64,000 bases of DNA from Rothia sp035916755 (GTDB lineage Bacteria > Actinomycetota > Actinomycetes > Actinomycetales > Micrococcaceae): positions 181,049 to 245,048 of the forward strand of contig NZ_JAYWIX010000006.1 in assembly GCF_035916755.1 (NCBI RefSeq). Direction: 5' to 3'. This document shows, one piece after another, positions 14,364 through 22,822 of this stretch. The stretch's first letter is position 1; each line of letters begins with the position of its first letter. The translations under genes were made by a program, and so were the position numbers. The notes under the pieces were generated by a model, which worked only from the letters and a program-made list of their open reading frames with translations, was not told the origin of the DNA and did not search any database.

Positions 14364-17004
14364 TCTTACCTCCAAGTGCGTCTGCGGTGTCGGCTACTGC
14401 CGGGGTGGTGTTGTTTTCTAAAGGTACTTCATCTGCCGGCTTTTCGGGGCTTTCGGCGCCATTTTCGTCGGTGTCGTCTGCCTCATCGATGTTGCGCTCG
14501 TAGTTGCGGGCAACTTCGAGGATCTCGTCGTTCTTGCCAGGCTTGGCGAAAATGACACCCATGGTATCGCGGCCCTTGGCCGGTACTTCTGAGACCGAGG
14601 TACGCACGACCTTGCCGGACTGCATGACGACCATGACCTCGTCCTCTTCGCCCACAATCAGGCCGCCGACGAGCTCGCCGCGGTCTTCTGCCAGCTTGGC
14701 GACCTTGATGCCGAGGCCACCTCGGCCCTGCACGCGGTACTGGTCGACCTGGGTGCGCTTAGCGTAGCCGCCAGCGGTGACCACGAATACGAAGGAGTCG
14801 TCGGTGACGACATTGGCTGAGAGCAGCTCGTCGCCGTCGCGGAACTTCATGCCGGTCACACCGGAGGTTGCGCGCCCCATGGGGCGCAGGGCCTCGTCAG
14901 AGGCGGTGAAACGCAGGGACTGGCCCTGGCGGGAAATCAGCAGCAGGTCGTCCTCAGCGCTGGCCAGCTGGGCTGAGACCAGCTCGTCGCCGTCACGCAG
15001 GTTGATAGCAATGACGCCGGCGGCGCGGTTGGTGTCGTAGTCCGACAGGGCGGTTTTCTTCACCAGACCGTTCTTGGTAGCCAGAATCAGGTAGGGGGCG
15101 TCCTCGTAGGACTTGAGCTCCATAACCTTGGCAATGGTCTCCTCTGGCTGGAAGGCCAGCAGGTTAGCCACGTGCTGCCCCTTAGCGTCGCGGCCGGCTT
15201 CCATGAGCTCGTAGGCCTTGGTGCGATAGACGCGGCCCAGGTTGGTGAAGAAGAGAATCCAGGAGTGGGTGGAGGTGACGAAGAAGTGCTGCACGACATC
15301 GTCCCCGCGCAGGGAGGCACCCTTGATACCCTTGCCGCCGCGGTGCTGGGAGCGGTACTGGTCGCTGCGGGTGCGCTTGACGTAGCCGCCGCGGGTAATA
15401 GTGACGACCATTTCTTCCTCGGGGATGAGGTCTTCCATGGACATGTCGCCGTCGTAACCCATGAGGATCTTGGTGCGGCGCTCATCACCGAAGCGGGCGA
15501 CGATTTCGGCCAGCTCTTCGGAGATAATGCCGCGCTGGCGGTCCTCAGAGGCGATAATCGCGTTGTACTCGTCAATCATGCGCATGAGCTCGTCATGGCG
15601 GTCCTGAATCTTCTGGCGTTCCAGGGCAGCCAGGCGGCGCAGCTGCATGTTCAGAATCGCCTGGGCCTGAGCCTCGTCGATGTCGAGGAAGTCCATCAGG
15701 CCGGTGCGGGCGTCATCGGCGGTGGGGGAGCGGCGAATCAGGGCGATGACCTCGTCGAGGGCATCGAGGGCCTTGAGCAGGCCGCGCAGGATATGCGCTT
15801 CTTCTTCAGCCTGACGCAGGCGGTAGCGGGTGCGGCGCACAATGACTTCGAGCTGGTGGGTGACCCAGTGACGAATGAAGGCCTCCAGGGAGAGGGTGCG
15901 GGGCACGCCGTCCACAATCGCCAGCATGTTGGCTGAGAAGTTTTCCTGCAGCTGGGTGTGCTTGTAGAGGTTATTCAGCACAACCTTGGGCACGGCGTCG
16001 CGCTTGAGGACGATGACCAGGCGCTGGCCTGTACGACCGGATGTTTCATCACGCAGGTCAGCGATGCCGGTGATTTTGCCGTCCTTGACCAGCTCAGCAA
16101 TCTTGATGGCCAGATTATCGGGGTTGGCCTGGTAGGGCAGTTCGGTAACGACCAGGCAGGTGCGGCCCTGGATTTCTTCAACATTGACCACAGCGCGCAT
16201 GGTGATGGAACCACGGCCGGTACGGTAAGCCTGCTCGATTCCCTTGTGACCCAGGATGGTCGCGCCGGTGGGGAAGTCAGGGCCCTTGATACGGGCAATC
16301 AGAGCTTCCAGTAGCTCTTCATTGGAGGCATCGGGGTTCTGCAGGAACCACTGCACACCGTCGGCCACCTCTCGCAGGTTATGCGGTGGGATGTTGGTGG
16401 CCATACCGACCGCGATACCCGAGGAGCCGTTGACCAGCAGGTTGGGGATACGGGAGGGCAGGACGACCGGTTCCTGATTCTTGCCGTCGTAGTTGGGCTG
16501 GAAGTCGACGGCGTCCTCGGTGATATCTCGTACCATTTCGAGGGCCAGGGGAGCCATCTTGGTTTCGGTGTAACGGGGAGCTGCTGCACCATCGTTACCG
16601 GGGGAGCCGAAGTTACCCTGGCCGAGCGCCAGGGGGTAGCGCATGACCCAGTCCTGAATCAGGCGCACCAGGGTGTCGTAGATAGCGGCGTCGCCGTGGG
16701 GGTGGTACTGACCCATGACTTCGCCGACCACGCGGGCGCACTTGTTGAAGGAGCGCTCGGGGCGGTAACCACCGTCGTACATGGCGTAGATGACGCGGCG
16801 GTGCACGGGCTTGAGGCCGTCACGAACATCGGGCAGGGCGCGGCCGATAATGACGGCCATGGCGTAGTCCAGGTAGGAGCGCTCCATCTCGGAGCGCAGG
16901 TCTACAACCTCAACGTTGCCGCCAGCAGGCGCCGGGGTCGCGTCGGTTGCAACGATATCGCCCTCGACGGGCTGGGGTGAGCTGGTGGTGTTCTCGTCGC
17001 TCAT
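14353..17004 (-). CDS. gyrA: DNA gyrase subunit A
   Basis: An 883-residue protein. The N-terminal winged-helix/breakage-reunion domain includes RALPDVRDGLKPVHRRVIYA, the quinolone region HPHGDAAIYDTLVRL (~110-124) and the catalytic tyrosine in AAAPRYTETKMAPLA (around 150). The C-terminal beta-pinwheel contains the GyrA box QHRGGKGIKGA (~560). A charged tail with DEADDTDENG ends the protein. GyrA2B2 introduces negative supercoils with ATP. It is read with gyrB (75 nt upstream) and followed by an overlapping DUF3566 gene. The position equivalent to E. coli Ser83 is Ala, as in mycobacteria. Confidence 0.98.
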   Translation of the reverse strand: MSDENTTSSPQPVEGDIVATDATPAPAGGNVEVVDLRSEMERSYLDYAMAVIIGRALPDVRDGLKPVHRRVIYAMYDGGYRPERSFNKCARVVGEVMGQYHPHGDAAIYDTLVRLIQDWVMRYPLALGQGNFGSPGNDGAAAPRYTETKMAPLALEMVRDITEDAVDFQPNYDGKNQEPVVLPSRIPNLLVNGSSGIAVGMATNIPPHNLREVADGVQWFLQNPDASNEELLEALIARIKGPDFPTGATILGHKGIEQAYRTGRGSITMRAVVNVEEIQGRTCLVVTELPYQANPDNLAIKIAELVKDGKITGIADLRDETSGRTGQRLVIVLKRDAVPKVVLNNLYKHTQLQENFSANMLAIVDGVPRTLSLEAFIRHWVTHQLEVIVRRTRYRLRQAEEEAHILRGLLKALDALDEVIALIRRSPTADDARTGLMDFLDIDEAQAQAILNMQLRRLAALERQKIQDRHDELMRMIDEYNAIIASEDRQRGIISEELAEIVARFGDERRTKILMGYDGDMSMEDLIPEEEMVVTITRGGYVKRTRSDQYRSQHRGGKGIKGASLRGDDVVQHFFVTSTHSWILFFTNLGRVYRTKAYELMEAGRDAKGQHVANLLAFQPEETIAKVMELKSYEDAPYLILATKNGLVKKTALSDYDTNRAAGVIAINLRDGDELVSAQLASAEDDLLLISRQGQSLRFTASDEALRPMGRATSGVTGMKFRDGDELLSANVVTDDSFVFVVTAGGYAKRTQVDQYRVQGRGGLGIKVAKLAEDRGELVGGLIVGEEDEVMVVMQSGKVVRTSVSEVPAKGRDTMGVIFAKPGKNDEILEVARNYERNIDEADDTDENGAESPEKPADEVPLENNTTPAVADTADALGGKSEH

Positions 17005-17078
17005 AAGTTCCTCGTTTTTCGTCCTTGATTTTTATATTCCATATTAGCTATATAGCGCTTAATTCATACTAATAAGCC

Positions 17079-19106
17079 TTAGATATCAAGGAAGCGGATA
17101 TCCTTTGCATTCTGCTGGATGAATTCTCGGCGGGCCTCGACATCCTCACCCATCAGCACGGAGAAGATCTGGTCAGCCGCGGCGGCGTCTTCCATCTTGA
17201 CCTGTAGCAGGGTGCGGCGCTTGGGGTCCATGGTGGTGTCCCAGAGCTCGGTGTAGTCCATCTCGCCCAGACCCTTGTAGCGCTGGATGCCGTTGTCCTT
17301 GGGGATGCGCTGGTTCTTGGCATAGCCGGCTTCCAGGGCAGCGTCGCGCTCGGCGTCAGAGAAGACGTAGTCGTGCGGGGCGTTGGACCACTTGATGCGG
17401 TAGAGCGGGGGCTGGGCCAGGTAGACGTAGCCAGCTTCGATGAGCGGACGCATGTAGCGGAAGAGCAGGGTCAACAGCAGGGTAGTGATGTGCTGGCCAT
17501 CCACATCCGCATCGGCCATCAGGACGACCTTGTGGTAGCGGGCCTTCTCGATATCGAAATCCTCACCGATGCCAGTACCGAAGGCGGTAATCAGTGACTG
17601 GATTTCAGCGTTAGACAGGGCGCGGTCGAGGCGAGCGCGCTCGACGTTCAGCACCTTACCGCGCAGGGGCAGAATGGCCTGGGTTTCGGGATTGCGGCCG
17701 CGTACGGCTGAACCGCCCGCAGAGTCACCCTCCACCAGGTAAATCTCTGAAATTGAGGGGTCCTTGGAGGAGCAGTCCTTGAGCTTGCCGGGCATGGAGC
17801 CGGTTTCAAGCAGACCCTTGCGGCGGGTAGTTTCGCGGGCCTTGCGGGCGGCCAGGCGGGCCTGGGCTGCGGTGATAGCGCGACGGACGATTTCCTTGCC
17901 GGTGCCGGGGTTACGTTCGAGCCAGTCGCCCAGCTGGTCCATGGTCTCGCGCTGAACAAAAGCCTTGGCTTCGGAGTTGCCCAGCTTGGTCTTGGTCTGC
18001 CCCTCAAACTGGGGCTCGGAAATCTTGACGGAAACCACGGCGGTCAGACCTTCGCGCACGTCCTCACCCGTGAGGTTATCGTCCTTCTCACGTAGCAGCT
18101 TGTTGTCGCGGGCGAAGCGGTTGATCAGGGTGGTTAGAGCGGTACGGAAGCCCTCTTCGTGGGTGCCGCCCTCGTGGGTGTTGATGGTGTTGGCGTAGGT
18201 GTGCACCGATTCCTTGTAGGCAGTGGTCCACTGCATGGCCACTTCCAGGCTCATCATGCGGTCGGTGTCTTCGGTTTCGAAGGCGATGATGTCATCGTGC
18301 ACGGTGGTGAGCTTCTTGGAGGTGTTCAGGAAGTTCACGTAGTCAAAAAGGCCGTCCTTGTACATGTAGGTGACGGTCTTGTAGCCGTTGGCGTCGGCGC
18401 CCACCTGGTTGAGGGGCAGCTTCTCGGGCTTTTCTTCACCAGTGACTTCGTCGCCCTCGTGTAGCTCGCGTTCGTCGGTAAGCTGGATGGTCAGGCCCTT
18501 GTTCAGGAAGGCCATCTGCTGGAAGCGGGCGCGCAGGGTCTCGAAGTCGAACTCAACGGTTTCGAAGATTTCGGGGTCGGGGTAGAAGGTCTGGGTGGTG
18601 CCGGTTTCGTCGGTGGCCTCCCCGCGGGTGAGGGGCTTGACGGTGTGGCCGCCGTTGGCGTAGCTGATGTGCCACTTGTAACCCTGGCGACGCACCTCGG
18701 TTTCGACCTTGGTCGAGAGCGCGTTAACAACGGAGATACCCACGCCGTGCAGGCCGCCGGAGACCGCGTAGCCGCCGCCGCCAAACTTACCACCGGCGTG
18801 CAGGATGGTCATGACGACCTCGACGGTGGGCTTCTTTTCGGTGGGGTGCTCGTCGACGGGAATGCCTCGCCCGTTGTCGGCAACTCGTACTGCGCCGTCC
18901 TTCTGAATGACGACCTCAATCAGGTTGGCGTGCCCTGCCAGGGCCTCATCGACGGAGTTGTCAACGACTTCGTAGACCAGGTGGTGCAGGCCGCGTTCGC
19001 CGGTTGAACCGATGTACATACCGGGGCGCTTGCGCACGGCTTCAAGGCCTTCGAGGACCGTGATATCGGCGGCGCCGTATTCGTGGGAGGTTTCTTCAGT
19101 TGCCAC
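17079..19106 (-). CDS. gyrB: DNA gyrase subunit B
   Basis: A 675-residue protein. The GHKL ATPase domain shows LEAVRKRPGMYIGST (~20-34), VVDNSVDEALAGHA and VRVADNGRGIPVDEHPTEKK. GGGYAVSGGLHGVGISVVNA is the ATP-lid region (~111-130). The TOPRIM domain has EIYLVEGDSAGGSAVRGRN (~455) and VLMADADVDGQHITTLLL (~530), and PLYRIKW lies further on. It ends with FIQQNAKDIRFLDI, the usual GyrB terminus. It supplies ATP hydrolysis for supercoiling with GyrA. The 299-nt spacer upstream (19107-19405) has no gene and should hold the gyr promoter. Confidence 0.98.
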   Translation of the reverse strand: MATEETSHEYGAADITVLEGLEAVRKRPGMYIGSTGERGLHHLVYEVVDNSVDEALAGHANLIEVVIQKDGAVRVADNGRGIPVDEHPTEKKPTVEVVMTILHAGGKFGGGGYAVSGGLHGVGISVVNALSTKVETEVRRQGYKWHISYANGGHTVKPLTRGEATDETGTTQTFYPDPEIFETVEFDFETLRARFQQMAFLNKGLTIQLTDERELHEGDEVTGEEKPEKLPLNQVGADANGYKTVTYMYKDGLFDYVNFLNTSKKLTTVHDDIIAFETEDTDRMMSLEVAMQWTTAYKESVHTYANTINTHEGGTHEEGFRTALTTLINRFARDNKLLREKDDNLTGEDVREGLTAVVSVKISEPQFEGQTKTKLGNSEAKAFVQRETMDQLGDWLERNPGTGKEIVRRAITAAQARLAARKARETTRRKGLLETGSMPGKLKDCSSKDPSISEIYLVEGDSAGGSAVRGRNPETQAILPLRGKVLNVERARLDRALSNAEIQSLITAFGTGIGEDFDIEKARYHKVVLMADADVDGQHITTLLLTLLFRYMRPLIEAGYVYLAQPPLYRIKWSNAPHDYVFSDAERDAALEAGYAKNQRIPKDNGIQRYKGLGEMDYTELWDTTMDPKRRTLLQVKMEDAAAADQIFSVLMGEDVEARREFIQQNAKDIRFLDI

Positions 19107-19405
19107 AGGTAGTTAGGCTCCTTGCATGGTCGGTCTCGCACCGGCGGCCGTTCAGCGCGGAGGCCCCCGCTCAAGGCGACGGGGTGGGGCTGCTGTACGG
19201 GCGGGCAGGCGCGCGTATTCTGCTCTCAATTCTACCGCACAGGGCCATTTTTGAACCTGTTTTGTGATGTTTTAGAGGGGCATATACTGCCAGAAGATAC
19301 CTAGAGCGCCGCTAGAGCGCCCAAGCCCCCGATGCTGTGGGTTCTCACAGGGGCAGGGGGTCAGGGGCGCAGAAGCGATTTTTGTAATTTGTATTCTTGA
19401 GTTTT

Positions 19406-20011
19406 CTACCCGTAGGTGTCGCGGGGGCCGCGCCCGCCGGGGGCAACCCGCCGTCCTTTTTTCCAGGAGGGGGCGGCAGGCCCAAAGGCGCGCACATCTT
19501 TGACGACATCGTCCCCCAGCTCCCCGTTGAAGCGGCGCATGATGTCGTATTTCATCTGGCGAATCTGCACGGCCCAAGCGGTGGACTCGCAGCGCACGGT
19601 CATCACCCCGTCCTCAAAACTCTCGGGGGTAGCTTTCGAAGCGATTTGGGGGCCAACCAGTTTGTCCCAGCGAGCCATGACAGAGGAAACCGCCAGGGGA
19701 GTAGTCCACCCTCGCTCCATAATGACGCGGTCGAGCAGGCCACCGAGGCTCTGTGGATCGCGGGCGCTGGGGCCGGCTCCGGTGTAGCCACCCAGCTGGT
19801 CGGTAGATTCTGTTGAGGTATAGCGGCGCACCTTGGTGCCGGGCTCAGCGTTCATCACGCGGCCGAAGTCTTTGATAATTTTCCGGCCGGCAGCACCCTG
19901 CACCCGGTGTTCCCCGCGGGCTTCTTTGGCAGCCCGGATACGACTGAGCAAGGCATGGGGGGCGTCTATAGTCTCCGCACCGTATTCCGCTTGAGATATA
20001 CCTTCCCGCAC
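19406..20011 (-). CDS. DciA-like protein (DUF721)
   Basis: A 201-residue protein from GTG 20011, with AAAGGAA in the recF end as ribosome binding site; only 6 nt separate it from the recF stop. The C-terminal ~100 residues hold the DUF721 module: SLGGLLDRVIMERGWTTPLA, ARWDKLVGPQIASKATPESF and LTVRCESTAWA-like MTVRCESTAWAVQIRQMKYD. DciA proteins load or regulate replicative helicase in most bacteria lacking DnaC; mycobacterial and Streptomyces homologues sit after recF, as here. The N-terminal ~90 residues are basic and poorly conserved. Family assignment is good; the helicase role is by analogy. The target helicase DnaB is encoded at 53761. Confidence 0.85.
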   Translation of the reverse strand: MREGISQAEYGAETIDAPHALLSRIRAAKEARGEHRVQGAAGRKIIKDFGRVMNAEPGTKVRRYTSTESTDQLGGYTGAGPSARDPQSLGGLLDRVIMERGWTTPLAVSSVMARWDKLVGPQIASKATPESFEDGVMTVRCESTAWAVQIRQMKYDIMRRFNGELGDDVVKDVRAFGPAAPSWKKGRRVAPGGRGPRDTYG

Positions 20012-20017
20012 GGCAAT

Positions 20018-21211
20018 CTATTCCTTTTCTGGAATATTGACTAGTGGTGAAGGTTCTACCCAGGCTCGGCCGGGTTCCACCCGTACCAGGGTGATGTGGC
20101 CCAGTTCCTCAGGAATATCGCTGGCTACAGCGCAGGTCACTAGCACCTGTTCAGCACCGGCAACAATAGTGCCCAGCTTATGGCGGCGGGCGGTATCGAG
20201 CTCAGCAAAGACGTCATCAAGAATCAAGATGGGGGAGGCGCCGGGGGCATCATTATCTGCCAGGTGTACATACCAGGAGGCCAGTTTCAAAGCCAGGGCA
20301 TAAGACCAGCTTTCCCCGTGGGAGGCAAAGCCCTTGACCGGAATGCCACCGAGTTCCAGGGCAAGGTCATCGCGGTGGGGGCCGACCAGGGTTACGCCGC
20401 GCTCCAATTCTTCCCGCTGCTTATCGGCAAAACCGCGCAGCATAGCCTCCCGCAAATCATCTATCCCCATCAGGGCGGCGGTCGGCAAAAGGTTAGCTGA
20501 AATTGGCGGGAAAACAGTAGAGTCGTACGCCAGGCTCACGCTCTTGGAGCCATCCGTCAGCTCGGTGTAGGCCCTCTGTAGTTGAGGTAGAAGCAGGGCA
20601 AGCGTGCGTAGCCGGGCCTGTAAGAGGTAGGCACCGGCGTCCGCCAGCTGCTTGTTCCAGACTTCCAGGGTGTAGGCTTCCTCTGGCCCGGTGCTGCGCC
20701 GCGAGCGCATGGACTTGAGCAGGGAATTCCGCTGGCGCACAACCCGCTCATAGTCCGCCCGATAGGCGGCAACCGAGGGACGCAGAGATACCGCCAAATC
20801 ATCAAGAAAACGGCGCCGCCCGGCGGGGTCCCCCTTCACCAGCTGCAAATCCTCGGGTGAGAAGAGCACGGTGCGGGTGACTCCCAGGGCTTCACGGGCG
20901 CGGACGGGCGCCGCCCGGTTGATGCGCACCCGGTTGCTTTTACCTGGGGCTAGTTCAAATTCAAGGACGGTTTGCTGGTTGCCGCGGACCGTGCGGGTGC
21001 GGATGTAGGCGCGGTCAGCGCCCACACGTACCAGCGGGGCATCCTGACTAACCCGGTGTGAAGCCAGCTGCGCTGTGTAGTCAATGGCTTCAACGATGTT
21101 GGTTTTGCCCACCCCGTTTGACCCGAGAAAGACGGTGACGCCGGGGGTGAGGGGGAGAGTCAGGAGCTGGTAGGTGCGGTAGTCCATCAACGAAAGGTGG
21201 TCGATGTACAG
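20018..21211 (-). CDS. recF: DNA replication/repair protein RecF, apparent CTG start
   Basis: A 397-residue ATPase if translation starts at CTG 21211. RecF proteins normally open with M-Y-[VI]-x-H-L-S-L-x-D-[FY]-R, and here the codons from 21211 read (M)YIDHLSLMDYRTY. A perfect AAGGAGG lies 5 nt upstream of that CTG, while the TTG at 21190 and ATG at 21187 have no such signal. Walker A VFLGSNGVGKTNIVEAIDYT is at ~32-51 and Walker B ILILDDVFAELDTARR near 332; the signature region includes GFASHGESWSYALALKLA. RecF loads RecA at gapped DNA with RecO/RecR. It lies between dnaN (24 nt upstream) and the dciA-like gene. Confidence 0.93.
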   Translation of the reverse strand: MYIDHLSLMDYRTYQLLTLPLTPGVTVFLGSNGVGKTNIVEAIDYTAQLASHRVSQDAPLVRVGADRAYIRTRTVRGNQQTVLEFELAPGKSNRVRINRAAPVRAREALGVTRTVLFSPEDLQLVKGDPAGRRRFLDDLAVSLRPSVAAYRADYERVVRQRNSLLKSMRSRRSTGPEEAYTLEVWNKQLADAGAYLLQARLRTLALLLPQLQRAYTELTDGSKSVSLAYDSTVFPPISANLLPTAALMGIDDLREAMLRGFADKQREELERGVTLVGPHRDDLALELGGIPVKGFASHGESWSYALALKLASWYVHLADNDAPGASPILILDDVFAELDTARRHKLGTIVAGAEQVLVTCAVASDIPEELGHITLVRVEPGRAWVEPSPLVNIPEKE

Positions 21212-21235
21212 CGCGCCCTCCTTGAGATAGCGGTT

Positions 21236-22363
21236 TTACTGGTTCTGCAGGCGGATAGGCATGAGCAGGTAGCGGTAGTTCTTCTCGTCCTCAGCCTGCC
21301 AGTCGTCCTGCTCAGAGAGCACAACGGGCTTGCGGGGGTCGGTGAAGGAGAAGCGCACGAACTTGTTGGCTGCGAAGGTGTGTAGACCCTCGGAGAGGTA
21401 GCTGGGGTTGAAGGCTACGGTGATGTCGTCGCCGTGCAGGTGGGCCTGTAGCACCTCGGTTGCCTGGGCGTCTTCGCCGGTGCCGGCGTCCAGGGTGACC
21501 TGGCCCTGGCTGAAGGCCAGACGGACGGGGGTGTTGCGCTCAGCGACTAGGGAGACACGGCGGACGGCTTCCATCAGGTCTGAGGTGCGGACGATCGCGT
21601 GCACGGGGGTGACTTCGGGGAAGAGGGAACGAATCTTGGGGTACTCGCCGTCGACCAGCAGGCTGGTGGTGCGGCGGGAGTCAGACTCGAAGCCAATGAG
21701 TTCGTGGGCATCTGAGAGGGCGATGGACAGTTCTCCTGCACCACCCAGGGTCTTGGCGACCTCGGAAAGGGTCTTGGCCTTGATTAGAGCAGCGGTTGAA
21801 ATAGAAGCGTCTGCGGGGTTCCAGGTCAGCTCGCGCATGGCTAGCCGGTAGCGGTCGGTTGCGAGCAGGGTGATCTGGTCACCTTCGATTTCCATGCGTA
21901 CACCGGTCAGAATCGGCAGGGTGTCGTCCTTGGACGCTGCTACCGACACCTGGGCAACAGCCTTGGCAAACTCAGAGCCCTCAACGGTACCTGATACCGC
22001 GGGTAGGGCAGGTAGCTCGGGGTAGTCAGCTACAGGCATGGACGAGAGGTTGAAGTTAGAAGAACCGCAGGAAAGGTGAACCTTGCCCTCACGCAGCTCA
22101 AAGAGCACGTCAGACTTAGGCAGCGAACGGCAGATATCGGCAAGCAGACGACCAGATACCAGGGCTTTGCCTTCTTCAGCGATATCGGCTGCGATATTGA
22201 GCTTAGCTGAGGTTTCGTAGTCGAAGCTGGCAATAGATACTTCACCGGCAGCTGCCTTGATGAGCAGACCAGAGAGTACCGGTACAGGCGGACGAGGGGA
22301 GAGGGAGCGGGCAGTCCAGCTGACGGCCTCGGCCAAAGTATCGCGTTCGACAGTAAATTTCAC
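21236..22363 (-). CDS. dnaN: DNA polymerase III beta clamp
   Basis: A 375-residue sliding clamp. GTG 22363 is preferred because GGAAGG lies 7 nt upstream and actinobacterial DnaN proteins begin MKFRVERD; here VKFTVERDTLAEAVSWTARS. An ATG at 22390 would add nine residues. The three clamp domains are recognisable: LSPRPPVPVLSGLLIKA (domain I), DTLPILTGVRMEIEGDQITL (II) and the C-terminal PRKPVVLSEQDDWQAED with the terminal YLLMPIRLQNQ (III). It forms a dimer ring that holds polymerase III on DNA. It lies between the origin spacer and recF. Confidence 0.97.
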   Translation of the reverse strand: MKFTVERDTLAEAVSWTARSLSPRPPVPVLSGLLIKAAAGEVSIASFDYETSAKLNIAADIAEEGKALVSGRLLADICRSLPKSDVLFELREGKVHLSCGSSNFNLSSMPVADYPELPALPAVSGTVEGSEFAKAVAQVSVAASKDDTLPILTGVRMEIEGDQITLLATDRYRLAMRELTWNPADASISTAALIKAKTLSEVAKTLGGAGELSIALSDAHELIGFESDSRRTTSLLVDGEYPKIRSLFPEVTPVHAIVRTSDLMEAVRRVSLVAERNTPVRLAFSQGQVTLDAGTGEDAQATEVLQAHLHGDDITVAFNPSYLSEGLHTFAANKFVRFSFTDPRKPVVLSEQDDWQAEDEKNYRYLLMPIRLQNQ

Positions 22364-22390
22364 TGGAGCACCTTCCAAAGCTTTAAACAT

Positions 22391-22822
22391 GAGGAGCCCT
22401 ATAAACGGGCACAGTTCAGGTGTCCAGTCTACCGGACTACCCTGGCACCAAAGCTGTTTTTCTGTAATTACAAGCCGTGACCCTGAACCAAAGAGTTCTC
22501 ACGAAAATCTGTAATTACAAGAGCCCACCCCGCCTGGAAGCACGAGCACAGATTTTTTGTTATTTGACGTTTTTTCTTTAAGAATCGTAGTGTTAATAAC
22601 CCTTGTGAAAACTGTGGAAAACCCCGTTTAAGCCCGGAATTTCAACCAAGTGCCTGTGGGGCGCCTGTGCAGAAAACCCGTCTCCGCTGTGAATGAATAG
22701 TGGATGGATATTTATGCAATCATCGAACTACACAGGCTTTGCATATTCATGCACTTAACATCCACAGTAAAACCCCTTAAGTCTCAAAGTTATCCACAAC
22801 CCTGTGACTAGGCATTTTAGGT
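22391..22822. promoter_or_regulatory. oriC: dnaA-dnaN spacer, origin of replication region
   Basis: 432 bp without a gene. It contains two TGTAATTACA palindromes (22463-22472 and 22510-22519), a T-rich stretch 22545-22600 that could unwind, a near-consensus DnaA box TGTGGAAAA (22613-22621) and a perfect TTATCCACA at 22790-22798, with further TCCACA half-sites. The dnaA-dnaN spacer is the functional origin in mycobacteria; by analogy it is a main candidate here. Confidence 0.75.
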
